Assembly (NCBI GenBank): GCA_024509875.1
Contig: JAMPIV010005010.1
Span: 793,001-857,000, forward strand
Direction: 5' to 3'
Length of the DNA: 64,000 nt
Source: Oreohelix idahoensis
Lineage: Eukaryota > Mollusca > Gastropoda > Stylommatophora > Oreohelicidae
A program made the position numbers and the translations under genes. The notes under the pieces are model-generated. The model searched no databases. It was not told the origin of the DNA and saw only the letters and a program-made list of their open reading frames with translations. Positions 10,867 through 22,379 of the stretch are shown one piece after another (position 1 is the stretch's first letter; each line of letters opens with the position of its first letter).

Positions 10867-11427
10867 TTGCATGATGTAAAAGTATGTAGAGGAGCAGATG
10901 TTGTATTAGACCACCATCTTCTGTTGGCTAAAACAAAATTAAAACTCAAGAAATTTACAACAGTATATAACTATAGACAACAGTACAATGTGGGATATCT
11001 AAAAAATCAGGAAATAAGAGAAAGGTTTTCTATCATAGTATCCAACAAATACCAAATACTCCTACAGCTGGAAGATGAAACAGATACGGAAGACTACTGG
11101 CAACAAGTAAAAATTATATGGAACGAGACATGTGAAGAAGTACTGAGAAAAAGAGAACATCAGCACAAAGCATGGATAACAACAAAAACCATTAGCAAGA
11201 TAGAAGACAGGAAAAACAAGAAAGCAGATTTAAACAGAAGCAAAACCAGAAGCTCCAAAGCCAAGGCTCATGAAGTGTACATAGAAGCAAACAAAGAAGT
11301 AAGAAGACACATCAAAAGAGGCAAGAGGAAGTATATTGAAGAGATGGCAAGGGAAGCAGAGAAAGCTGCAGCGAAAGGAAATATGGGGGACCTGTACAAC
11401 AACACAAAGAAGCTAACGGAAATATAA
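10867..11427 (+). pseudogene. LINE linker between endonuclease and RT
   Basis: This open stretch of 186 residues starts with the end of the endonuclease domain (GADVVLDHHLLLAKTKLKLK, containing the usual S/D-H motif region) and continues as a Lys/Glu-rich helical linker. It corresponds to the inter-domain region seen in copy B at 30756-31085. It ends at a stop at 11427, followed by frameshifts before the RT. Confidence 0.65.
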
Positions 11428-11708
11428 GCAAGCAAATGGCTTCATAAACGATAATGGAAAATTACTTAGTAATATACAAGAACAAATTAAGAGATGGACA
11501 ACATTTTGTGGAACTTCAATAGACCAGCTCCAACTAATCCCCCAGACATCCAGCCAGCTGAAGAGGAGCTACTAATCAGCTGTGAATGACCAAGTAGAGA
11601 AGAAAGAAAGCCATAAAGCTTCTGAAAGAGGGAAAAGCAGATGGCATTCCAGCAGAGGCCATCAAAACAGATATTGATACCTCTACAGAGATACATTATA
11701 CAAACTAC

Positions 11709-12347
11709 TTGGCAAAGTCTGGGGGGGGGGGAGAGGAAATACCAGCAGAATGGAAGGAAGGATATCTGGTCAAGTTGCCTAAGAAGAGAGATTTACAAGG
11801 GTGCACAAATTATAGAGGAATAATGTTACTATCAGTGCCAGCAAAAGTATTAAACAGAATCATCCTGGAGAGATTAAAAGAGTCAATAGACAAGCAACTG
11901 AGAGATGAACAAGCAGGTTTTCGACAAAACAGATCCTGTACAGACCAGATAGCCACATTGAGAATAATAGTTGAACAAAGTCTGGAATGGAATTCACCAC
12001 TATACATCGGATTCGTGGACTATGAAAAGACATTTGACAGTGTAGACAGAGAATCACTTTGGAAATTGATGAGGCATTATGGAGTTCCCATGAGGATCAT
12101 TAACTTGATAAAGAAGACTTATGAAGACATGACATGCAGAGTTCTTCATGAAGGACAACTTACAGAGCCGTTTAGGATTAGAACGGGAGTGAGACAGGGA
12201 TGCCTTTTGTCTCCATTTATTTTCTTACTAGCAATAGATTGGGTTATGAAAACATTGACATCACACAACAGAAATGGAATCCAGTGGAATCTGACTAAAC
12301 AGCTTGATGATCTGGATTTTGTAGATGACGGATCTTCTGTCTCATAA
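11709..12347 (+). pseudogene. LINE reverse transcriptase, partial
   Basis: Clear RT fingers and palm: NYRGIMLLSVPAKVLNRIILERL, EQAGFRQNRSCTDQI, then YIGFVDYEKTFDSVDRESLW, which carries the first catalytic Asp, and GVRQGCLLSPFIF. The second catalytic box, normally FADD, appears as DLDFVDDGSSVS, which preserves the DD pair before a frameshift ends the ORF. The motifs match the RTE-like family seen again at 30127-30498. A long G run at 11729-11738 near the start of this ORF may be expanded or misassembled. Confidence 0.8.
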
Positions 12348-12445
12348 CCATAATCAGATGCAAGAGAAAATGAAAATTTTCGATGAGAGGTCACAACAAG
12401 TGGGCCTGAAAATACACAGGGAAAAGACAAAGATTATGAGAATAA

Positions 12446-13087
12446 ATGCAAGAAATTGATAACAAGGTTGAACTTGAAGAAACACCACTAAAAGATGTAG
12501 AACTGTACACATATCTTGGCAGTAATATAGACAAAGTTGGAGGGACAGACAGTGATATCAAAATAAGAATACAAAAAGCAAGAGGAGCTTTCATTGCATT
12601 GGGAAACATATGGAGAACAAGAGAAATCAAGTCCAACACGAAAATAAGAATCTTCAACTTAAATGTGAAGTCAGTCCTATTGTATGGCTCTGAGACATGG
12701 AGAGCAACAAAAATAACAACCAAAAAGATGCAGACTTTTATAAACGGGTGCTTGCGTAGAATAGAAGGACTGAAATGGTATGACAAAGTCACAAATGTGG
12801 AATTGATGACAAGAACCAGACAAGTGCCAGTGAAACAAGAGTTGAGAAGAAGATGCTGGCGATGGATAGGACACACATTGAGGAAACCTGTTGATAGCAT
12901 TACAAGGCAGTCCTTGTTCTGGAATCCACAGGGAAAGAGAGGCAGAGGTAGACCAAAAAATACATGGAGAAGAGAACTTGATACAGAGGTGAAAATGATG
13001 AGGAAAATGTGGACAGAACTTGAGCGGATGGTACAGGACAGGACTTGGCATGTGTTTGTTGAAGGCCTATGCTCCTTGGGGAGCTAA
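12446..13087 (+). pseudogene. LINE C-terminal domain
   Basis: This continues from the RT thumb (YTYLGSNIDKVGG, IRIQKARGAFIALGNIW, LLYGSETWRATK) into the conserved tail [54 protein letters not shown]. This arrangement is typical of the RTE-like/DUF6451-bearing elements common in invertebrates. The stop is followed 15 bases later by the (TTGA)n tail and the TSD. Confidence 0.8.
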
Positions 13088-13117
13088 AGGGTATTGATTG
13101 ATTGATGATATTCAAAT

Positions 13118-13559
13118 GCTTGAGTCATTTGTCTTCAATGAGCGTCACACTACAATTCTTCTGCTTGTGTTTAGAGTGTACATATGAGTCACACAGTGTA
13201 ATGGCCCCAATTTTAATCGTCTTTTTGTTTTTCAGTAGAGGCGATATTGTAGAAAAGCTAGCTACTTTTAGCATCAACTTTTGAGTAGTAAAGCATGTTT
13301 TGAAAGTGTAATTGAAATCGAGAAAAGTCTTCAAGGTGTGAACAAGTTTGCTGAGCATCGGATTTTGGACTCACAGGATGTTTTGTTTGACAAGAGAACA
13401 TAAATCCTGTCTGTTTTTCAACAGTTGTTTACCGGTGTTTGAGACATGAGGATGTGTCATCTGTAATTTCTTGTGTAGACGGTGATTGTTGTACGAGTTA
13501 ATTGTGCTCTGACTATGAGAAATATTTTTTTGCTAAGATTGGCACTTTCTATCATGAGA
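13118..13559. other. Spacer, no feature recognised
   Basis: AT-rich sequence with short ORFs only. A TTTTTGTTTTTCAG stretch near 13223-13236 resembles a splice acceptor, but nothing downstream reads as a convincing exon. Confidence 0.3.
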
Positions 13560-13862
13560 TCACAAGTTAGGATTAGCAGTTGTTCTAGTGATCCTAACCC
13601 TCCATAAGCCCCCGTATAGTTCACACGGGTCTCTAAATAGACAAGGAAAGATAAGGACTAACGCACCCTCAAGCATGTCGTACAACTAATACGAAGTTGT
13701 GTTTGGGGCTAACAACCTCATTATGTAAAACAAATTACGACAGAAACCACTGTTGCAAGAGCGTCTGAATGCTTGTTGCAGGCTTCCTGTAAGGGAACCA
13801 ACTACAGTGGTAGCTCCGTGATCTGTATGGAGCACAAAGGAAAGTTATTATATAATTATCTG
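13560..13862 (+). repeat. SINE-like dispersed repeat, copy 1
   Basis: This block shares an ordered series of motifs with 14990-15190: GTATGTCGTAC/GCATGTCGTAC, AATGTAAAACAAATT-like, GAATGCTTG.TGCAGG, and GTAGCTC.GTG/GGTGCTCCAT. The two copies flank the minisatellite at 13866-14577. I saw no coding capacity and could not define boundaries. Confidence 0.45.
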
Positions 13863-13865
13863 TAG

Positions 13866-14577
13866 GGATCCTGCATGATTTTTTGTATGATGTAGGATGT
13901 TGTAGGACCTAGTAAGTTGGTGTACTAGTGATCCTGCATGATTTGTTGTATGATGTAGGACCTAGTAAGTTGGTGTACTAGTGATCCTGCATGATTTGTT
14001 GTATGCTGTAGGATGTTGTAGGACCTAGTAAGTTGGTGTACTAGTGATCCTGCATGATTTGTTGTATGATGTAGGATGTTGTAGGACCTAGTAAGTTGGT
14101 GTACTAGTGATCCTGCATGATTTGTTGTATGATGTAGGATGTTGTAGGACCTAGTAAGTTGGTGTACTAGTGATCCTGCATGATTTGTTGTATGATGTAG
14201 GATGTTGTAGGACCTAGTAAGTTGGTGTACTAGTGATCCTGCATGATTTGTTGTATGATGTAGGATGTTGTAGGACCTAGTACGTTGGTGTACTAGTGAT
14301 CCTGCATGATTTGTTGTATGATGTAGGATGTTGTAGGACTTAGTAAGTTGGTGTACTAGTGATCCTGCATGATTTGTAGTATGATGTAGGACCTAGTAAG
14401 TTGGTGTACTAGTGATCCTGCATGATTTGTAGTATGATGTAGGACCTAGTAAGTTGGTGTACTAGTGATCCTGCATGATTTGTTGTATGATGTAGGATGT
14501 TGTAGGACCTAGTAAATTGGTGTACTAGTGATCCTGCATGATTTGTTGTATGATGTAGGACCTAGTAAGTTGGTCTA
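13866..14577. repeat. Minisatellite with 63-bp and 53-bp unit variants
   Basis: About 12 head-to-tail units each contain GTGATCCTGCATGATTTGTT and CCTAGTAAGTTGG. The shorter units lack a 10-base GATGTTGTAG stretch, giving two length classes that alternate within the array. Confidence 0.9.
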
Positions 14578-14989
14578 CTTCATACTGCTACCCAATGTAA
14601 AATTGGGTGGTTAATACCTGGTTTGCAGACTACAACTCTAATGTTATGTTCATTTATTCATATTTATGGTTTGTGTAACATGTTGTATACCCTTTTGACC
14701 ATCAGCCGTTAAGTCACCGGATCCCTGCCATCTGTTGACTGTACGGAGAGTTTCACGATATTATGCATTTCTTTTGAAACTTGAAAAGCACAGTAAAGTG
14801 TGTTCTGGTTTAGTTGACAAGTTTCATCGATTAAAATTGAAGAGTGGTTGAAATTGAAAGGTTAGGTTTTATATTTCACCGGTTAAAATTGAAAAGTTAT
14901 GCTAAATTTTATATTCCACTGGGTTAAAAATGGTTATAAAAATGTGTTTTACAGTGCTCCGTGTAGTTCCTATTGGGCATGTCATGAGA

Positions 14990-15190
14990 TAAAGAAACAA
15001 TAGTTCTATTGCCACCTAAGGTATGTCGTACAAAGCGACCGATATGAGGTTGCGCATTAAGCTGGCAACATGTAAAACAAATTGCTTCGGAAACTACAAC
15101 TGCAGAAAAGCATATGAATGCTTGGTGCAGGTTTTCCATGAGGAGACTAGTAGCTCGGTGCTCCATAAGATACAAAGAGGACAATGATGT
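14990..15190 (+). repeat. SINE-like dispersed repeat, copy 2
   Basis: Diverged partner of 13560-13862 in the same orientation (GTATGTCGTACAAAGCGAC, ATGTAAAACAAATTGC, GAATGCTTGGTGCAGG). Probably an old SINE or SINE fragment; no tRNA-like boxes were clear. Confidence 0.45.
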
Positions 15191-16649
15191 TTCTACATGA
15201 TATCTTTTCCACTGATTAAATTTGAAAGTATGTTTTACTGTTGAACGTCTTCATTGAATGAAGTTGACATGATGAACATTTGATTATATTAATATTGCAT
15301 TGCACATCCTCCCTCCCCCACCTCTTCATTTGTCAGGCATCAACATATTATCCAGAAAGTATTCCAACGTTTCTAGGACCAGTTAGTACTTTTGGCAAGT
15401 TTATGGGAAACAGCCATCCAGATGTGTGTTTGTTTCTGTAAGTATCAGATTTTTACATTTTCAGTACACTCTTGTCATGAAGAGTTATGGGTCGCTGAAG
15501 TTTTTATTCTTGAGGCAAGTGTGTTACATTGGCTGCTGTAGGCCAGTGTTATGTGGTTTCTGTAACTATCGTAGCGTACTTCTGCCGCAGGAACTCCATT
15601 GTCATTGTCAAAATTTTGTAATAGCCTCAGTGCAAGATTAGTGGAAGGGGGTACTAGCATTCAATTAGTAACTGTCATTGTCATGAGACACGTTTGGAAG
15701 ACAGAAAAATAATGACATATTTTGTCCCCTAGCTCTGAGGTTTGGGTAATAAAAGTTCAGTTGCCGCCGTTCCATAGAACTGAAAAAGATAACTGACAAC
15801 AGCTAGTGCCCACCAGTAGCATGGAGAACAAAAAAAGTTGATTTTACTTAGGTCGCTTTCGACCGTCGCTGTAGATGTTCTACGCTGCATTACTGTGTTG
15901 AAGATTGCAGCTCAGAACTGGGACCTGAGACTAAGCAGGTCGACCTTTCTTTAAAAGTCATCACTGAAGTCTGAAATTAATGGCACGTAAGTAGGAGGTG
16001 CTAGACCTGCTATCCCATGTTTCATTGGGATGTCGCTTGAGATTCGATATAGACTTTTAGTTTAGTTCTTATAAATCTAGCAAAATGTGCTGAGTCTTGA
16101 GACATTATTATGATGAAGTAACAGCCAGACTCTAAGCTGACCATAAAATAGCAGTTAATTTTGATGAGCGAAAATGAAAATTAACATTAGCCACTCCATT
16201 TGAATTATATTAATGATGACAATCATCATTTTAAAGGGGAAAATAATATCGGATGCATTTTAGCAAAAACTTCATGACTGTGGCCACAGCAAACTTCATA
16301 TCACGAAAACCCCAGCGTTCATCTTCATCTGACTACATCAGTTGAGAAATGAAAACCAATAAAAGATGTTATTCAACATCAGATAAAGAATAAAAACCTC
16401 TGGTGCTCAGACTTCTTGATGTATTGTTCAATAACTGTGAAGTTCCTAATTAATTGACATCGTTCTGTTTGTGATTAGTCACAAATCGTTTTTGCTCTGT
16501 TCAGACGTCCATGTTTCTATGATGTTTTAGCCAGTTACAAATTATCTAAGATTTTTCAAATCAGATTAGAACCTTATGAAAGAAATGACAGTACTATTCT
16601 GTTTACAAATCTACTTGTTAGCGTAATATACTTTTCTGTGTTTATTCAT
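15191..16649. other. Spacer, no feature recognised
   Basis: AT-rich sequence with only short ORFs. I see no coding exon, RNA gene or transposon motif that I can support. Confidence 0.4.
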
Positions 16650-16715
16650 GGGGGGGGGGGGGGGGGGGGGGGGCGGGGGGGGGGGGGGGTGGGTGGGGGG
16701 GGGGGGGGGGGGGGG
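16650..16715. repeat. Poly-G tract of about 66 bases
   Basis: The run is broken only by a C at 16674 and Ts at 16690 and 16694. It could form G-quadruplexes and is also a likely site of sequencing error. Confidence 0.9.
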
Positions 16716-17760
16716 TGTGCTAAAGGTAGGGTCTGCCTCAGGTCCCAGATACTTTCACTACACCCGTAGGCCAAATTACTTAATTTTTGTCTCTCTATGT
16801 TTTTGATGCAGAATGTACTATGGAGCTTTTAAAGTCCACTATTCAAAGTGATTTCCTATCTATGAGTTTTGGAAGTTCTTTACAATACACCATTGAAAAT
16901 AATAGTACGGTAATGCCCAGTGCTACAGATGCAGACTGATAGAATTGTATGATTGTCAGACCTATCTTACTATTGTGGATTTACAACTAACAATTATTCA
17001 CCACTTGGTTCATCATCTAAGGATACGACCACAACATCAGATAGTTGACTAAAAGTGAGTGTAACACCTTTTAACAGGTAAGTTCCCTTTTAATGAATAA
17101 CTGCACACAATGAAGCCACACACGGCTATCAATACATATGAGATATATAAATATCAATGCCAATGGACCTTGCCTGACTAATTACTCAAACTACCAACAT
17201 CATACCCTCTAGTACGCTCAATAGAATGAACACTGCCATGACTTTCGCTCACCGGCGAAAACCCTGAATGATGATAAAGCAATACTTAACACAAATAACT
17301 CATCATCAGCGGACTAAGGAACTGCCACTAGATAATACACCAGCAATCTAGAATTATGCACTATAATCCACACCGCATAAATAAATGGCAAGTACAATTA
17401 CAATCCAACTTTGGCATACACTTCCCAGAAAAATGCTGACAGGGAACATAGAGGCGACCTGCACTGGGCGCGGGCTAGAACCAAACTGTCTTTGCGCCAG
17501 AATTTGTGTTCACTTCCCGTCCGCAGATCACCTGACCAGACGGTTTTTAAATTTATCACAGTGTTGTCACTCTCAACGTAACCAGCCTGATATTTTGGCG
17601 AACATATCGTGACAATGATTATCAAATGAAGATTGAAAGTACTTAGCCAAAATGGCGGCCATGAAGGATATTTATGTTAATGATGGATCTACATGTTACA
17701 GAAAGAAACACTTGGAGAAATGTTATCAGTAACAGAGAAACTGGGAAAGATTTTGCTTGC
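16716..17760. other. Spacer with a YY1-like motif
   Basis: Mostly featureless. Near 17648-17660 the sequence AAAATGGCGGCC matches the YY1-type core (ATGGCGGC) common at metazoan gene starts. The ATG inside it opens a 26-codon frame that stops near 17732. There is not enough to call a gene. Confidence 0.25.
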
Positions 17761-17773
17761 TGCTATTAAGTAT

Positions 17774-17977
17774 CTTCTTCTTCTTCCGTCCTTAGCCACC
17801 GACCGTCAAAGCAGTCAGTGGCCATTACGCCTAGTGGCGTCTTAGGGCAACAGCAGATAGGTTTTCTTTGCCATTGTTTCCCATCACGCCTATTGGCTTC
17901 TTTAGGGCAACGGCAAATCAATCCATTTGCTGTTGTTTCCGTAATCGAAGTGACTGGCAAACGGGTGATCAGCCCGT
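17774..17977 (-). mobile_element. LINE 3'-tail fragment (family 5) with 13-bp TSD
   Basis: TGCTATTAAGTAT occurs at 17761-17773 and 17978-17990. The minus strand ends CGGTGGCTAAGGACGGAAGAAG with a (GAA)n tail, the same 3' end as the LINE fragment at 37368-37715. The piece around GTTGCCCTAAGACGCCACTAGGCG is duplicated inside the insertion. Confidence 0.75.
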
Positions 17978-18179
17978 TGCTATTAAGTATGGGTTACTGA
18001 AAAAGGTTTTCAAAACATTTGTGATTTCGTGTGACAAAATCAATTATCACGTCTTCATTTTGGGATTTTAAGATTCTGATGTCGCAAGAAACGTATTTTA
18101 AAAACTCTTTGCCATGGTGGGACATTTTTTTATAAAAAAAGGACTGTATTTCTTACCTATCTCTCTATAAATGTTACAA

Positions 18180-18690
18180 CAGAGCTCTTCTCTCTAAAAA
18201 ATGGCCACCATTCTTGTAACTTCTCTGGAATGACTAGTATAATGCTCTCCTGTCCATAAAGAATGGCAGTTATAGTGCTGTCTTCTCCTTAAAAAAAATG
18301 ACAGTTATAGTACTCACCTCTCCATAAAGAATGATAGTTACAATGCTCTCCATAAAGAATGACAGTTATAATTCTGTCCTATCCATAAAAGAACGACACT
18401 TATAGTGCTGTTCTGTCAATAAGGAATGGCAGTTTTAGTGCTGTAATGCATAAAAACTGACAGTTATAGTGCTGTCATCTCCATAAAGAATTCAGATATA
18501 GTGCTCTACTCACCATAAAGAATGACAGTTATAGTCTCACCTCTCCACAGAGAATGAGTTATGTTACATTTCTCTCTATAAAGAATAACAGTTATAGTGC
18601 TCTCCTCTCCATAAAGAGTGGCAGTTACAGTGCTCTCCTCTCCACAAAGAGTGACAGTTTTAGTGCTGTCTAGTCAACAAAGAATGACTG
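18180..18690. repeat. Degenerate tandem array
   Basis: Roughly a dozen imperfect units of about 35-50 bases are built around CCATAAAGAATGACAGTTATAG followed by GCTGTC or GCTCTC. Further units of the same type lie at 19385-19500. Confidence 0.75.
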
Positions 18691-18873
18691 TTACATAATA
18701 ATATCTTATGTTTCTTTGCGCACCTGAACTTTAATGTAAGAAGTATGCATAAAATATTGCATGTCAGCTGAACTGCATAGAAATGATCATGCGTTCAGAA
18801 GCTGTGCAAATGGGAGCAGAGAGATTAGTGAACAGGAAGCCTGACAGAGAAAGATGTTGGTTTGCTAGCTATA

Positions 18874-19095
18874 CAGGGTGTTTATAAAGTCGCTGTGCAG
18901 TGAATTTGAAAAATATTTTAGAAATTACGTCATGAATGATGCAAATTTACGTCATGACATTCTGTGTTCCAATGCTGTGTTCCACAATCCCGTGTGCAGC
19001 ATTACACAACAAGCCCTAATTGAAAACCACATTTCTGGTGACGTAGTCTCGCCCGGGCGTAAATTTCACTGCACAGCGACTTTATAAACACCCTG
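18874..19095. mobile_element. 222-bp MITE with 31-bp terminal inverted repeats, TA target
   Basis: The ends CAGGGTGTTTATAAAGTC and GACTTTATAAACACCCTG are perfect inverted repeats for 31 bases and are flanked by TA on both sides (18872-18873 and 19096-19097). TA duplication and this TIR style fit a mariner/IS630-type non-autonomous element. A 69-codon ORF inside has no recognised similarity. Confidence 0.85.
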
Positions 19096-19384
19096 TAGAA
19101 GCCATATTACATTTGATCGTGCTCTTTTTACTGTTGCTAGGTTTAGTGCAGCATTGTTTCATATTCTAATGGTAGTAGGACTTGCTGAGCCAGCCATTTG
19201 GTTATTGCTGTGGTTATTAAGTTTGTATGTAAAGCATTGTTTTTATTAAAAGAGAGATTGTCATCACGTCTTTGGGTTACGCTTTGTGTATGGTGTCTAC
19301 AAGTGTTTTGATTGCGTGATCTCTAGCAGTGCGATACGAGTCAGGTCTAGAGGATAATGTCATGAATGTGTAGGTATTATACTG

Positions 19385-19500
19385 TAACAATGACACTTGT
19401 CACCCTCTTCTGTCCACAAAGAATAACAGTTAGTGCTTTCATATCCATAAAGAATGACAGTTATTGTGCTCTCATCTCCGTAAAGGACTGTTATAGATTT
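19385..19500. repeat. Outlying units of the 18.2-18.7 kb array
   Basis: Three units with CCACAAAGAATAACAGTT, CCATAAAGAATGACAGTTAT and CCGTAAAGGACTGTTATAG resume the array about 700 bases away, with the MITE at 18874-19095 lying between. Confidence 0.6.
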
Positions 19501-19639
19501 TAATCCTACTGTTTTGTTTTTACTACACAGAAGTATTCTGACTCTTGTTCTACATATTCTGGGAGCAGCATATGCCGGAAAGGTCTGCCGGTAAGATCTG
19601 CTTAACATTTTGGTGTTTATTTCTGTCATTGTCTTTTAT

Positions 19640-19885
19640 TGTAACTAGTTCCAGTGTTTGTTGTTATAACCTGTGTTGTTACTGTAACTTGTTCCCATGT
19701 TTGTTGTAATCGGTGTTGTTATTAGAACTTGTTACCATGTTATCTGTTATAACCATTGTTGTTACTATAATAAACCATGTTTGTTGTTTATAACCATTGT
19801 TGTTACTATAATAAACCATGTTTGTTGTTATCTGTATTGTTACTATAACTTGTTACTAGGTTGTTATAATCTGTGTTGTTATTAT
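19640..19885. repeat. Degenerate ~48-bp tandem repeat
   Basis: About five units combine TGTTGTTACTATAA, a CTTGTTACCATG or TAAACCATG stretch and TTTGTTGTTATAACC. The unit length is irregular. Confidence 0.65.
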
Positions 19886-20044
19886 ACTTGGCTAGCCAAT
19901 ATTCAGTCAGTTGTAGTTCACTTCTTCCTTGTGGTGATGACGTTTCTGTTAACACTGGCTTAACTGCCACCACTCCATTGTAATCTGCGTGATATTCCAT
20001 CAGAGATTTTTTTAACTATATGATTTTGTTGTTACCATGAATGG

Positions 20045-20156
<112 letters not shown>

Positions 20157-20400
20157 TGAAGCACATTAAAAACGTACAACTATTATATATACTGATGCCG
20201 AGAAGCTGGGGAAAAGAGTGTGGGAATGGATTTTCCCCGTGTTTTTCATGAGGTAGAGAGCGAATGGCTGCTGAAATGGAAAGTGCATGATTTAACCCAT
20301 GGGTTTGTGCACAGACTACATGAAAATAATGAAAGTTACACGTGCAACACGATTCCCAACAGCTATGACCCTGAAAATGTGTACGCGTTGTGGCAGTATA

Positions 20401-20912
20401 ATAATAATAATAATAATAAATTCTTTAAGCACCAAACACGGCGCATAAGGCAGAAACCAGTGCTCTCCAGGTTGTTCGTTGTGACGCCACTCCTCTTAGC
20501 TCTTGCACATTATTTAGGCCCAACGTTCTTCCTTCTCTTATTATTGTTCTTCTGAGTGTTTCTTTTGGTCTTCCTTTTTTCCTCTTACCCTCAGGAATCC
20601 AAGTGAGCGCCTGTAGTGGTATTCTGTTGTTTTGCATTCGTAGGACATGACCGATATATGACCATCGTCTTTTCCTTATATAGTCGGAGACATATTTCTG
20701 CCTAGAGTCTTCTCTTATTTGTCGATTAGTCTTGAATTCTTTCCAACTGATGTTCATGAGTTTTCTAAGACATTTGTTCTCGAACGTATTCAGCTTGTTC
20801 TCCAATGATTTTGTTATTTTCCAACTCTCACAGCCGTATGTTAACACTGAGATAACATTTGAATTAAACAGACGAAGCTTGGTATGTATATTCAATGATC
20901 GTAATTTCCAAA
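20401..20912 (-). mobile_element. LINE fragment (family 2) nested in the Tc1 element, 12-bp TSD
   Basis: TGTGGCAGTATA is present at 20389-20400 and 20913-20924. The minus strand encodes the RTE-like C-terminal domain (LTYGCESWKITKSLENKLNTFENKCLRKLMNISW, then RRWSYIGHVLRM and PEGKRKKGRPKETLRR) and ends in a (TAA)n tail. It is truncated at its 5' end. A longer copy lies at 26304-27112. Confidence 0.9.
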
Positions 20913-20974
20913 TGTGGCAGTATACTTGGTATAAAAAGGCCGTTGAGACAAAACACCCAGTACATGTGCTTGAA

Positions 20975-21906
20975 ATGCCACGACTATCTGAAAACGACCG
21001 CCAACAAGCCATTGGTATGTTGGAGACCGGAATGAGCTCGCGGGCCATTGCCAGAAGGATGAATTGCCACCACATCACTATTGTACATCTCAATGAACGT
21101 TACTGAACCACTGCAGTGCCCGGGATAGACTTCGGAGTGGCCAACCACGAGTTACTACCCCTGCGCAAGATCTCATATTGTACTGAGTCACCTAAAGAAT
21201 CGTTCTCTCCAGGCAAGTCAAACAGCAAGAGCAATAGTGGGTAGACGTGGGCAAGTCTCTCGAATGACAGTCATACGACGACTCAGAGATACAGGCCTTA
21301 CTGCAAGACGACCTTATGTTGGGCCAAACTTGACTCACAGACATCGTCAGCAGCGCTTGCAATGGGCAGAGCAACATGCCAGATGGACTAGATTGCAGTG
21401 GAATGCTGTCCTATTCACAGACGAGAGCAGATTCAACACATCCTTTGCTGATGGACGTATGCGGATTTGGCGACGGTGTGGAGAGCGCTTTGCAGATTGC
21501 TGTGTTCGTCAGCACAACCGATTTGGAGGTGGCAGTATTCACATTTGGGGAGGATTCAGTTTTCACCATCGCTTGCCTCTACACGTCTTCCGTGGAAATG
21601 GTAATACTGTGACATATCGAGATGAGGTTCTGGATGCATTGGTTGCTCCTGCGTTCACAAATTATCCAGACTTGCAGCTTCTCCAGCAGGATAACGCATG
21701 TGCGCACACTGCATGCTTTACGCAGCAATATCTACAGCAGCAGAACATTGTGACGATTGATTGGCCTGCCCTATCATGATTAGCCTGCCCTATCACCAGA
21801 CATGTACCCTATAGAACATCTGTGGGACGAGCTTGGACGCAGAGTCTACAGGCAAGGTTCTCCAGCTAATCTGCAACAGCTCGAAGCTGGTCTTACACGT
21901 GAATAG
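20975..21906 (+). pseudogene. Tc1-like transposase, frameshifted
   Basis: The first part (MPRLSENDRQQAIGMLETGMSSRAIARRMNCHHITI, to a stop at 21106) is the N-terminal helix-turn-helix. After frameshifts, the frame 21237-21779 gives the second DNA-binding region (GRRGQVSRMTVIRRLRDTGL) and the DDE catalytic core: first Asp in LFTDESRF, GGGSIHIWGGF, second Asp in LQQDNACAH. A small imperfect duplication near 21762-21800 precedes a stop; the third catalytic Glu follows in the PIEHLWDELGR segment near 21812-21840. The enzyme would excise and insert the transposon at TA, but is inactivated here. Confidence 0.85.
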
Positions 21907-22229
21907 GACTTGATTCCCCGGAAATTCTTTCAGAGACTTGTGCGTTCCATGCGGAGCCGCTGCCAAGCTTGTTTACAAGCACACGGTGGACATACCAGAT
22001 TCTGAGGATAGTGTGAATGAATTTTTTTATTGGTTGAATTTTTGGTTTTCTCCCTTGCCTGCACAGAATGCAGTGAATTTCATAACAATCAAATGTACAA
22101 ATTAATGGCCAGCATGGATTCATAGGAAAATGAATAAAGATTCCAAGTATGCAAACTTGTAAACACTTATATTTACATTTCACACTCTGTTCCTGGATTA
22201 TACAGGTGGTGCGTTTTTAATGTGCTTCA

Positions 22230-22371
<142 letters not shown>

Positions 22372-22379
22372 CAGACACG

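Larger units (their letters stand above)
9900..13104 (+). mobile_element. Full-length RTE-like non-LTR retrotransposon (family 1, copy A)
   Basis: The 13-bp target ATGATATTCAAAT occurs at 9887-9899 and 13105-13117, bounding a 3.2 kb unit that ends in a short (TTGA)n tail. Order: a 5' UTR with GGGGCCCGAAAGGGGAGC, an APE-type endonuclease region, a coiled linker, reverse transcriptase, and a C-terminal domain of the kind found in RTE/CFDP2-like and DUF6451 proteins. Length (about 3.2 kb), simple-repeat tail and domain order fit RTE-type elements. Several frameshifts and stops make this copy inactive. Partial copies of the same family lie at 22475-22740, 29205-32723, 38530-39066 and 39110-39870. 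Confidence 0.85.

Noticed and set aside
12391..12900. 169-codon minus-strand ORF over LINE copy A
   Set aside because: Antisense shadow of the RT C-terminal domain; hydrophobic runs come from complementing Lys/Glu codons.
13866..14577. CRISPR-like array
   Set aside because: Repeats are directly tandem without unique spacers and the setting is a eukaryotic genome; it is a minisatellite.
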